Under the pieces are notes generated by a model. It saw only the letters and a list, made by a program, of their open reading frames with translations, ran no database searches and was not told where the DNA came from. From contig CALCSX010000109.1 in the NCBI GenBank assembly GCA_937894165.1, positions 1-41,465 of the forward strand: a DNA stretch of 41,465 nucleotides. Reading direction: 5' to 3'. The position numbers were made by a program, and so were the translations under genes. Below, piece by piece: positions 34,379 through 41,465 of the stretch; positions within the stretch are counted from its first letter, which is position 1; each line of letters begins with the position of its first letter. The DNA is from an uncultured Saprospiraceae bacterium (GTDB lineage Bacteria; Bacteroidota; Bacteroidia; Chitinophagales; Saprospiraceae).

Positions 34379-35812
34379 CTAGTCTACATTTTCCGGTATT
34401 CGGTTCTTGATTTTCCAGTAATAATAGAATGGCAAGCCACTCAATACCAGAAATAAACCTGTAAACGCCTCCCAAGGCTTATTTATGAGAGTAATAACTA
34501 CCAATACAATGCAAAACAACACAAAGAAAAGTGGCACATAGGGATAAAGGATCACTTTATAAGGTCTAGGAGTATCCGGCATTTTTCTTCGTAAAATGAT
34601 CACTCCGAAAGCTATTAATCCATAAAATAGAAAGGCTGCAAATATCAACATGTCTGTCAATTGATCGAAACTTCCGGACAAAACAAGAAGAATTGCCCAC
34701 ACAGCTTGAACTAATAATGCCATATGAGGTGTCTTAAACTTGATATGAACATCGCCCAATGATCTGAAAAACAAACCATCTTTCGCCATTTTAAAATAGA
34801 GTCGAGGTGCTGTTAGGATAGTAGAATTCGTACATCCCAAAGTTGATACCATTATAAGAATTGAAATTGCAGCCACTGCCCATGGCCCGCCTATCTTTTT
34901 CACAACTTCTACTCCGATTATAGCTCTGTCATCACCGGAAACAGCCGCTATATCTTCAATTGGCATGGCATATAAATAACCAATATTTGCAATAACATAG
35001 GTCGTTATGACTAAAATGATTCCTATCGCTAAGGCTTTAGGAATGTTTTTTTGAGGATTTACGATCTCTCCGCCTATAAAGTTAAGCGATATGAAGCCTT
35101 CATAGGCCCAAAAACAACTCAGCATTGCCAGAAAAAATGCCGTAAACGGAAAAGTCGTTCCCGTCGTCTCCAAAACTCCGGGAGCATTATAATCCAGATT
35201 TTCCCAGGTTCCTGATGGCGAAGCCAGAGCCATGATAAATACCATAACAATACCTATTATTACAGTAAAAGTAACTATTTTACTCACCATTGATCCGCCC
35301 TTAACACCCCTGTAATTGATGATTGTAAGGGCAACAATCAAACCAATCGCCACTAATTTTATGCTTAGATTCTGAAATGGAAAAATCATCCCGAAAATCG
35401 ACATTTCTGTCCAAGCTCCACCAATTTCGGGAAGCGTATAAAAAGCATTTACACTCTCAGCAAATACATAGGAAATACCCGCTATTGCAGCTGTTTGTAT
35501 AACAGTAAAACATGACCAGCCGTAGAGCCATCCTATCAAATTCCCATATGCTTTTTTAAGATAAATGATGGGGCCCCCTGAATCTGCCAGCATTCCCGCA
35601 AGTTCTGCCACAGTTAAAGTGCCAAGCAAAGTAATTACCCCCGCAGTTATCCAAGCCGCTAGTACAAGTCCCGGTGACATCAATTCTGTAGCCATTGGAG
35701 CTGTCTTTTTAAAGATTCCCGAGCCAACAATCAAACTCACTACAAGTATACATGCCGTGAATAAATTGATACTTCTAGAGAGTCCTTGTGAGCTTTTAGG
35801 TACGTATTCCAT
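34379..35812 (-). CDS. APC-family amino acid permease
   Basis: This 477-residue inner-membrane transporter has about 12 membrane helices. The first has the APC signature LIVGSGIFKKTAP, and the sixth region has FLAMLSCFWAYEGFISLNFIGGEIVNPQKNIPKAL, a hallmark of the L-type/LAT and SteT exchanger subgroup. It moves amino acids, probably by exchange or proton symport. Which amino acid is not evident. Length is normal. The SRAP gene starts immediately after its stop codon. The next upstream gene (DUF202) is on the same strand with 23 nt between, so a three-gene unit is possible. Confidence 0.92.
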   Translation of the reverse strand: MEYVPKSSQGLSRSINLFTACILVVSLIVGSGIFKKTAPMATELMSPGLVLAAWITAGVITLLGTLTVAELAGMLADSGGPIIYLKKAYGNLIGWLYGWSCFTVIQTAAIAGISYVFAESVNAFYTLPEIGGAWTEMSIFGMIFPFQNLSIKLVAIGLIVALTIINYRGVKGGSMVSKIVTFTVIIGIVMVFIMALASPSGTWENLDYNAPGVLETTGTTFPFTAFFLAMLSCFWAYEGFISLNFIGGEIVNPQKNIPKALAIGIILVITTYVIANIGYLYAMPIEDIAAVSGDDRAIIGVEVVKKIGGPWAVAAISILIMVSTLGCTNSTILTAPRLYFKMAKDGLFFRSLGDVHIKFKTPHMALLVQAVWAILLVLSGSFDQLTDMLIFAAFLFYGLIAFGVIILRRKMPDTPRPYKVILYPYVPLFFVLFCIVLVVITLINKPWEAFTGLFLVLSGLPFYYYWKIKNRIPENVD

Positions 35813-35835
35813 ATGTTTGCAATAGGGATGTTGAT

Positions 35836-36147
35836 TTAATCTTCTTGATCTTCTGAGGTATAATATTTAATAATTCTTCTTCGAATTCTTAATGTTTGAA
35901 ATATGCCAAATAACAATAATAATGGCGCACCGAATACGAAAAAATGACCTAATCCATAAAAATCAGCCAATATATCCACTTTTACTAGTGCTACACCGGT
36001 ACTGAACATCACCACTGAGGTCTTAAAATAAGCGAGAAAAGTCCTTTCATTAGCCATTCTCGTTCGCTCTAGTGCCAAGTGATCTCGCAGAATCATATCT
36101 TCATTCTCCCTATTTTTATACCTTAACTTATAAAAATACTTTTTCAC
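35836..36147 (-). CDS. DUF202 (YidH-like) membrane protein
   Basis: This 103-residue protein has the DUF202 signature DHLALERTRMANERTFLAYFKTS at residues 23-45 and then two or three membrane helices (about 45-65, 70-92). Such proteins are small integral membrane proteins of unknown function, often in pairs. The very basic N- and C-termini flank the membrane part. The permease gene begins 23 nt downstream on the same strand, so they may be co-transcribed. No exact promoter element is found upstream. Confidence 0.85.
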   Translation of the reverse strand: MKKYFYKLRYKNRENEDMILRDHLALERTRMANERTFLAYFKTSVVMFSTGVALVKVDILADFYGLGHFFVFGAPLLLLFGIFQTLRIRRRIIKYYTSEDQED

Positions 36148-36234
36148 AATTATGATTTTTTCAGATGCTATTCGACCACAATTTAATAATTTTTGAAACT
36201 TATGTCAGAATTCAGTTCATATTTTTTGAGCAAT

Positions 36235-36343
36235 TCGCATTTTGGGCATCTGCCTCCACGTCCGCATTTCCTCGCAGGAGGCATCGGGTTATCCACTTTA
36301 CGCGTTCGTTCCTCACTTGTGCTCGTTCCTACCCCTGATGCGA
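36235..36343. repeat. GC-rich inverted-repeat element, about 109 bp
   Basis: Outer arms TCGCAT (36235-36240) and ATGCGA (36338-36343) are perfect complements. Inside are TGCCTCC (36251-36257) with GGAGGCA (36277-36283), an imperfect GCATC-GGG/CCC-GATGC stem, and two direct copies of TCGTTCCT (36306-36313 and 36323-36330). The sequence is well over 50% GC, while the flanks are near 30%. It looks like a dispersed repeat (REP- or MITE-like), but only one copy is in this window. Confidence 0.6.
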
Positions 36344-36405
36344 GTACATAATTCCGAGCTGTTTGGAATTTGAATCACTATTTTTTACTTTAAAGCATAA
36401 TTTAG

Positions 36406-36436
36406 TTTGTAAAATTCATTAAGTTACTTAAATTTG
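36406..36436 (+). promoter_or_regulatory. Promoter of the tRNA gene
   Basis: TTTG (36406-36409) is followed after 19 nt by TAAATTTG (36429-36436), both exact matches to the Bacteroidota consensus. The mature tRNA begins 52 nt later. Confidence 0.78.
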
Positions 36437-36487
36437 CATCGCTTTTGGGAAAAAGGATATGAAGATATCATTTTCTTTAATAGCTAC

Positions 36488-36561
36488 GGTCCTATAGCTC
36501 AGTTGGTTAGAGCACCTGACTCATAATCAGGTGGTCCCAGGTTCAAGTCCTGGTGGGACCA
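36488..36561 (+). tRNA. tRNA with anticodon CAU, probably Ile2 (lysidine type)
   Basis: This is a 74-nt cloverleaf: acceptor GGTCCTA/TGGGACC with discriminator A, D arm GCTC/GAGC, anticodon stem CCTGA/TCAGG with loop CTCATAA (anticodon CAU), and T arm CCAGG/CCTGG with TTCAAGT. The 3' CCA is not encoded (the next bases are CAA). A CAU anticodon may be Met or Ile2. The acceptor has C4-G69 and C5-G68, which I recall as positive determinants for the lysidine synthetase TilS. E. coli elongator tRNA-Met instead has T4, A5. So Ile2 is favoured, but Met is not excluded. Confidence 0.9.
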
Positions 36562-36587
36562 CAACCGAAGGGTTTTAAATCCTTTTT

Positions 36588-36630
36588 AACAGGGAATTTC
36601 TGCACATGCCGGGATTCCCTGTTGTTTTTT
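36588..36630 (+). terminator. Intrinsic terminator after the tRNA
   Basis: AACAGGGAAT (36588-36597) pairs over 10 bp with ATTCCCTGTT (36614-36623), followed by GTTTTTT. Strong and well placed 26 nt after the tRNA. Confidence 0.9.
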
Positions 36631-36692
36631 CTTCAGGTTTTTGATCTTTTTTTCCTATTTTCGGTTCTTGCTTAATCACAAACTGATTTTCG

Positions 36693-37688
36693 ATGTATAC
36701 GAAAAGGAATTATGGATTCTGGATGACCTTTAAATGGTCTAAAATGCCATTTATTTATGGCGCAATTTATGCAGCTATTCCCACCCTCATTTATGTCTAT
36801 TTTGATCTGAATATAACGCTGCCCTGGCAACCTATAAGTATTATTGGTATAGCTGTAGCCTTTTATTTAGGTTTTAAAAATAATAGCTCCTACGATCGTA
36901 CCTGGGAAGCTCGAAAAATATGGGGAGCTATTGTGAATACAAGTCGTGCTTTTGGGGCAGCAGCAAATTCTTTTATAGATTTAAAAGATGATGCCCAAAA
37001 ATCAGAAATAATTAGGAAACTCATTTATAGGCATATAGCATGGCTTACAGCACTTCGTTTTCAATTGCGATTGGAAAGAGAATGGGAGCACAAGGAAGAA
37101 AGAATTAAGCAGCTTTTTATGGCTACTGAATCCTCTGAATATTTTGATCAATTAGATAACCAACTAATTCAATAACTGGATCCTATAGAACTAAATGATT
37201 ATAACGACAAAAGTAATATTGCCACTCAAATACTGTCCCGCCAAATGAATGAAATTACTCAGCTGAATACATTTGGTATTCTGAATGATTTCAGGCATAA
37301 TCATTTGGTAGAACTTATTGATCAGTGTTTAGCTGAGCAGGGGAAGAGTGAAAGAATCAAGAATTTTCCTTTCCCGCGTCAATATGCCTCCACTGCTTTG
37401 TGGCTAAATATTGTGTTTTCAGCCTTACTCCCCTTTGGCTTACTAAGTATTTTTACAGAAATAGATGCTGCTTTTGTGTGGGTTACTATTCCATTTAATG
37501 GCTTGGTAACCTGGGTGTTTTTCCTGATGGAGAAAATAGGAGATTATTCTGAAAATCCATTTGAAGGCACCTACAATGATGTTCCCATTACTTCTATAAC
37601 ACGTACGATTGAGATTGATTTGAGAGAAATGATCAATGACAAGGATATTCCTTCGGCAATCGGAGCGAAAAATGGATTTTTGTTGTAA
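36693..37688 (+). pseudogene. Bestrophin-family chloride channel gene broken by one in-frame TAA
   Basis: Two adjoining open frames of 160 and 147 residues are the two halves of one bestrophin/YneE-type anion channel. The first half has MPFIYGAIYAAIPTLIY and AFYLGFKNNSSYDRTWEARKIWG; the second has SERIKNFPFPRQYAS, two membrane helices and MEKIGDYSENPFEG. Both lie in the same frame (36693 and 37245 are equal modulo 3), and all 23 codons between the TAA at 37173-37175 and the ATG at 37245 are open and read like the family. So a single stop at codon 161 is the only damage. Total length (331 coding positions) matches an intact protein. It may be a recent nonsense mutation, a sequencing error or a read-through site (CAA TAA CTG). 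Confidence 0.88.
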
Positions 37689-37869
37689 ATTAAAAAATAA
37701 AAAGCCGAAAATCTATAAAAAGTATAAATAGTGTTCAACAGTTTGTTTATACACGATTAAAAGACAATTTAAAAAAATATTGTAATATTCTGAATAAATA
37801 CCAAATTATAGTTTATATTTATTTCATTAACTTTTTAATCTGAAATTTAATTTTATTAACTGTAATGAA

Positions 37870-40029
37870 ATGATTGAACTATTAAAAAACATTAGAACAT
37901 TATACTCAATTGTTATAATGTTATTTATTACTTACCCTGCCATAACCCAATCCACTTTCCTTAAAGTTTACGATTTAAATATAGGCTTAGAAAATGGTTT
38001 TACTGGTTTTCATTTTGCTGAGGATTATATATTATTTAATTCTTATCATTTTTGTTTGTTTGATTCTACGGCAAATATTTATAATAATTGCACCTCATTA
38101 TCGAAGCTTTCCTTAGAGGGTGATTTATTGGATGTTTCATATCTATCTTTAGGAGATGGTAGAGGGAAAAACACATTGATGGTAAATGAAAATGAAATCA
38201 TTCTGGCGGGTCATTGGGTTAATATAAATCTAAATGGCAAAAGTTTTATTTCCAAATGGAATTTTGAATTAGAATCTCAGGAGTTTTTTGAATATTCTAA
38301 CCCACCCGGATATAGTGTACATAATCAAGGTATTATTGAATTGGAAGATGCTTATTATTTGTATGGGATTGGTTATGATGATGTTTATAGAGAGGTAGGT
38401 GTTATAAGAAAAATAGATAAGAATTCTATGAAACTTCTTTGGTCTAAAATTTATGACGAAGAGAGTCTTCAAAGTGGGTGCTTTGCACTTCAAGAAGATT
38501 ATGATGGTAATCTAATATACAGACATTTGAAATTAATAAGAACGGAGCAAGGAAACCAAAGAGCTAGAGAACAAATAGTTAAGATAGATACATCAGGAAA
38601 GGTACTTAGTAAATTTGAGTTTCACGATGATCCTAGAAGTGGGAAATCTCATATAATTAGTTCTTCAGGTGATATCTATTTTGTGTGTGAGAGTCCATTA
38701 ATTGATTTTGTAACTCCACTGGGTGGAGTAGCACATAAGATGAATCCAAATTTTGACACGATATTTTGGAAGGCAGAATTGCCTTATTGGGGAGCTTTCA
38801 CGTTCAGAGAGTTTTTTACAAATGATATATATGAAACTAAAAATGGTGATATTTTGATTTCAGGAAATGCATGGGATACCGGCTCTAGTGAAAATCCGGA
38901 AAGTCATTTAAATTATAATTATGTTGGATTTATCTCCAGAATAACTTCAGATGGTGATGTATTATGGACGAGAATCTATAAATATATAAATGATCATCCC
39001 AATATGCCTCATGAAGAATATGGTTCATATCTCACTTCCAATCTTATTGATATTCATGAAGATGAAGCCGGAAATATTTTTGTAGCCGGAACAGTCTGGT
39101 ACAATTTAGTACAGTTACCTGCATTGTCGGCTGAAGATCCTCGATCAAAGATTATCCTTTTAAAAATAGATAAAAATGGCTGTATAAATCCAAATTATTG
39201 CAATGAAGTGAATTATGTTAATCAGCAATCTGAAAAACAATTAGTCAGCCATAATAATCAATGGAATATTACTTATGCCAATTCGTGGAATATTAGTACC
39301 AAAAAATATACATTCAGTGAAGATTTTCATTTAATTAATGGACAAAATTATAAGGAACTTCTTGTATCAGAGGAAGAAGAAGGTCTATTTGTGAAGACAG
39401 AAATATTTTTCCGTGAAATGGATGGCGTTGTCTATCGCTATGATTCCTTCGGAGAATCAAAAATATATGATTTTAACCTAGAGTTAGGTGATAGTATTTC
39501 TCATCCTAACCCTGAAGTAGAAATTCAGTTATATGTTACTTCTATTGATACTATGACTTTTGGTGATAATATACCTAGAAAGGTTTTATATCTAAGTTGT
39601 TTAGATCCTAATCAGCCATCAGAAGAAACATGGATAGAAGGAATTGGAAGTATGAAGGGTATTGGTGAGGAATCTTATGGATGCTCTGTTGATTGGACAA
39701 GTAGTTTAACTTGCTTTTTTGAAAATGGTTTATCAGTCTATGAAGGTGAATCCGGTGAAGGTTGCTGGCGAGTAAATAATACTGAATTTGGAATGCAAGA
39801 TCAAATTTTGAGCATTCAAATTTTTCCGAATCCTGTTAAAGATGTATTATTCTTTCAGAATTTTTCTAATAATTTTGAATATAAATTGAAGTCAATGAAT
39901 GGGATAATTCTTAAAAGCGGTACTACTTTTGACCGGTTAGATGTTGCATATTTGCCTTCGGGTCTGTACTTTATTGAAATTTTGACAAATAATAAAACCA
40001 AGGTTCTAAAATTTATTAAAAGCAATTAA
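37870..40029 (+). CDS. Secreted protein with type IX secretion C-terminal sorting domain
   Basis: This 719-residue protein has a signal peptide (about 27 residues) and a long body of beta-rich repeats that look like a propeller (GSYLTSNLIDIHEDEAGNIFVAGT and similar). The last 75 residues form a type A sorting domain: a start like ILSIQIFPNPVKDVL, then LKSMNGIILKSGT and a final LPSGLYFIEILTNNKTKVLKFI. Such domains direct the protein through the type IX system and are then cut off. PorQ (8961-10034) and the GldB-like protein belong to the same machinery. The body's function is unknown. It is transcribed alone, with no strong terminator visible. Confidence 0.9.
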   Translation: MIELLKNIRTLYSIVIMLFITYPAITQSTFLKVYDLNIGLENGFTGFHFAEDYILFNSYHFCLFDSTANIYNNCTSLSKLSLEGDLLDVSYLSLGDGRGKNTLMVNENEIILAGHWVNINLNGKSFISKWNFELESQEFFEYSNPPGYSVHNQGIIELEDAYYLYGIGYDDVYREVGVIRKIDKNSMKLLWSKIYDEESLQSGCFALQEDYDGNLIYRHLKLIRTEQGNQRAREQIVKIDTSGKVLSKFEFHDDPRSGKSHIISSSGDIYFVCESPLIDFVTPLGGVAHKMNPNFDTIFWKAELPYWGAFTFREFFTNDIYETKNGDILISGNAWDTGSSENPESHLNYNYVGFISRITSDGDVLWTRIYKYINDHPNMPHEEYGSYLTSNLIDIHEDEAGNIFVAGTVWYNLVQLPALSAEDPRSKIILLKIDKNGCINPNYCNEVNYVNQQSEKQLVSHNNQWNITYANSWNISTKKYTFSEDFHLINGQNYKELLVSEEEEGLFVKTEIFFREMDGVVYRYDSFGESKIYDFNLELGDSISHPNPEVEIQLYVTSIDTMTFGDNIPRKVLYLSCLDPNQPSEETWIEGIGSMKGIGEESYGCSVDWTSSLTCFFENGLSVYEGESGEGCWRVNNTEFGMQDQILSIQIFPNPVKDVLFFQNFSNNFEYKLKSMNGIILKSGTTFDRLDVAYLPSGLYFIEILTNNKTKVLKFIKSN

Positions 40030-40156
40030 ATTTCAATTATTTATAGTTTTAATAATTACGATTATACAATTGTCAAACCTTACAATTTAATATGTTTAAA
40101 AAATGTAAATTCTCTCCATTTTTTAAGACCTTAGCAGCTACTTTCTAAAAGCTACT

Positions 40157-41344
40157 ATGCCCTCGCAGAATAAAATAAATATTCTCTACTACCTCATGTA
40201 CTGGGGCCCACTGGAGACATTTATCCATAATCAAATGCGCGACTTGCCGGAGAATTTTGAGCCATCCATAGTAGCATTGCACCATTATCAGCATTATACT
40301 GAAGGTATTTATAGAAGTAAAAAGGTAGAAATCCTGAATAAAAACCGCCTAAAACACATTTTTCATAGCATTTGGCAAAGAATAAATTTTAATTCTAACA
40401 AGTATGCGGCTCACCCGCTTCGATTGCGCCGAATTCAAGATATTTTTTCTGAGAGGAAGCCCGACATAATTCATGCGCATTTCGGTCAGATGGGTCTCAA
40501 TGTCTTGCCTGCAGCCATTTCCGCCAACATCCCTATTCTTACTTCATTTCACGGAAATGATGCCTCTTCCCTTCTGGAAAATTCAAGGTATAAAAGTAGT
40601 TTAAAAAGCCTTTTTGCGTATAAAAAATCTTACATTATCGCCGTTTCTAGAAGAATTCAAAAGCGTTTGATAGATTTAGGTGCTTCTCCCACACGTTGCT
40701 TTTGCCACTATATTGGAACAGATTTACAACATTTTATGCCACGATCGGAGGTGGTATTTAGTCCCCTGATCGATAAAGAGCGGGTGGATTTTCTCCAAAT
40801 TTCTAATTTCGTTCCCAAAAAAGGGCATTTTGATACTCTTTTGGCTTTCAGAAGACTAGTTGATAAGTTTCCTCATGTTTATCTAACCCTTGTAGGAGAG
40901 GGACCCACTCAGTCTGAATGTCAAATTTTGGCAGAAAAGTTGAATTTGAATAATAATGTCAAATTTCCTGGTAAAGTGGAGCACCTTGAAGTAAAAACCC
41001 TAATGAACTCGGCGGATGTCTTCGTACATCATAGTATTACACCCACTGATAAGTCAGAAGAGGGGATTCCAACGGTTATTATGGAGGCAATGGCTTGTGG
41101 CTTACCGATCTTGAGTACTTATCATGCCGGAATTCCTGAACTGGTACAAGACGGAATAAATGGCTTCTTGGCCAATGAAAAGGACATTGATCAATATTAT
41201 GAAAATATGGAGAAAATCCTTCATACTGATGTTTCGCAAATGTCTCAGTCATCCAGAAATATGGTAGAGGAGAAATTCAATTTAAGAGCGCAAAATGAGA
41301 AATTGTATGAAATCTATTATAATATTGTACGAGGCAAAATTTAA
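40157..41344 (+). CDS. Glycosyltransferase family 4 protein
   Basis: This 395-residue GT-B enzyme transfers a sugar from a nucleotide sugar, probably for a surface polysaccharide. The N-terminal half has WGPLETFIHNQM and a TSFHGND segment; the C-terminal half has SNFVPKKGHFDTLLAF, LVGEGPTQSE and the retaining-GT motif EEGIPTVIMEAMACGLPIL (the E-x7-E type) followed by GIPELVQDGINGFL. These match the WcaL-like branch of family 4. The donor and acceptor are not evident. A second glycosyltransferase starts 18 nt after its stop, so this is the first seen gene of a sugar cluster that continues beyond the window. Confidence 0.93.
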   Translation: MPSQNKINILYYLMYWGPLETFIHNQMRDLPENFEPSIVALHHYQHYTEGIYRSKKVEILNKNRLKHIFHSIWQRINFNSNKYAAHPLRLRRIQDIFSERKPDIIHAHFGQMGLNVLPAAISANIPILTSFHGNDASSLLENSRYKSSLKSLFAYKKSYIIAVSRRIQKRLIDLGASPTRCFCHYIGTDLQHFMPRSEVVFSPLIDKERVDFLQISNFVPKKGHFDTLLAFRRLVDKFPHVYLTLVGEGPTQSECQILAEKLNLNNNVKFPGKVEHLEVKTLMNSADVFVHHSITPTDKSEEGIPTVIMEAMACGLPILSTYHAGIPELVQDGINGFLANEKDIDQYYENMEKILHTDVSQMSQSSRNMVEEKFNLRAQNEKLYEIYYNIVRGKI

Positions 41345-41362
41345 TTGGAATCAACTAGATTT

Positions 41363-41465
41363 ATGACCAAGCAGAAAATATTATTAGTTTGTAAACAAGA
41401 TATTTCGCTTAGCGGTGGGGTAGAGTCCACAATGAGATTGTTTTCAAGAGAGTTAACAGAGGCAG
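41363..41465 (+). CDS. Glycosyltransferase, N-terminus only (3' truncated)
   Basis: An ATG at 41363 opens a frame that runs to the end of the window (34 residues). It begins with KILLVCKQDISLSGGVESTM, which resembles the first strand and GG loop of GT-B glycosyltransferases. It lies 18 nt after the previous glycosyltransferase, so the two are likely in one operon. With so few residues the family call is an inference. Confidence 0.7.
   Translation, partial: MTKQKILLVCKQDISLSGGVESTMRLFSRELTEA

Larger units (their letters stand above)
36148..36487. other. Intergenic region with a GC-rich folded element and the tRNA promoter
   Basis: This 340-nt stretch has no gene. It contains a GC-rich inverted-repeat element at 36235-36343, clearly different from the AT-rich flanks, and the strong promoter at 36406-36436 for the tRNA. 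Confidence 0.7.

Noticed and set aside
36288..36298. DnaA-box-like TTATCCACT as part of a replication origin
   Set aside because: Only one near match is present, inside the GC-rich repeat. There is no cluster, no dnaA or dnaN nearby.
37245..37688. Second half of bestrophin as an independent gene
   Set aside because: It is in the same frame as the first half, and the codons before its ATG are open and family-like, so one broken gene explains both better.

Overview
This window is chromosomal DNA from an AT-rich member of the Bacteroidota, most likely order Cytophagales (the order is inference). The evidence is a PorQ-type type IX secretion protein, a GldB-like gliding lipoprotein, a large secreted protein with a C-terminal type IX sorting domain, many lipoproteins with an S-C lipobox, AT-rich gene starts without clear Shine-Dalgarno sequences, and several exact matches to the Bacteroidota promoter pattern (TTTG, 19-20 nt, TAnnTTTG). 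I see no prophage, plasmid, transposase, CRISPR array or rRNA operon.

Layout. 1-8.9 kb is an envelope and stress region: the end of an M1 peptidase, a small lipoprotein, a CsbD protein, a YihY/BrkB membrane protein, a PiT-like membrane protein, a Spy-like periplasmic protein, an orphan TPR sensor histidine kinase, and a lipoprotein of the vanadium haloperoxidase/PAP2 fold. 8.9-14.6 kb lies on the minus strand: PorQ, a YwqK-like repeat lipoprotein, a membrane protein, a PpiD-like periplasmic foldase and a DUF3109 cysteine-rich protein. 15.0-24.0 kb is on the plus strand: a mitochondrial-type citrate synthase, then gcvH-vanZ-tonB, a second tandem tonB, a TPR lipid-envelope-type protein with DUF4286, an acyl-CoA dehydrogenase and a site-2 protease. 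24.0-27.1 kb (minus) holds OmpH/Skp, TatA, a 2-oxoglutarate/Fe(II) oxygenase and the GldB-like lipoprotein. 27.2-30.3 kb has an outer-membrane barrel, a propeller-like secreted protein and a TPR protein. 30.9-36.1 kb is acyltransferase-ligA facing an APC permease-SRAP pair and DUF202. 36.4-41.5 kb has a tRNA with anticodon CAU, a bestrophin gene broken by one in-frame stop, the type IX cargo protein and the start of a glycosyltransferase cluster.

How the genes fit together. Much of the content serves envelope biogenesis: protein export and folding (TatA, OmpH, PpiD), type IX secretion and gliding (PorQ, GldB-like, a cargo protein), TonB energy transduction, and surface sugar synthesis. The rest is central metabolism (citrate synthase, glycine cleavage H protein, acyl-CoA dehydrogenase) and DNA repair (LigA, SRAP).

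I did not find a clearly new multi-gene system. The most interesting items are the single in-frame TAA in an otherwise intact bestrophin gene, a GC-rich folded element of about 109 bp just upstream of the tRNA, a perfect 11-bp inverted repeat whose right arm ends on the vanZ start codon, the tandem TonB pair, and a complete vanadate/phosphate-pocket signature in a lipoprotein.
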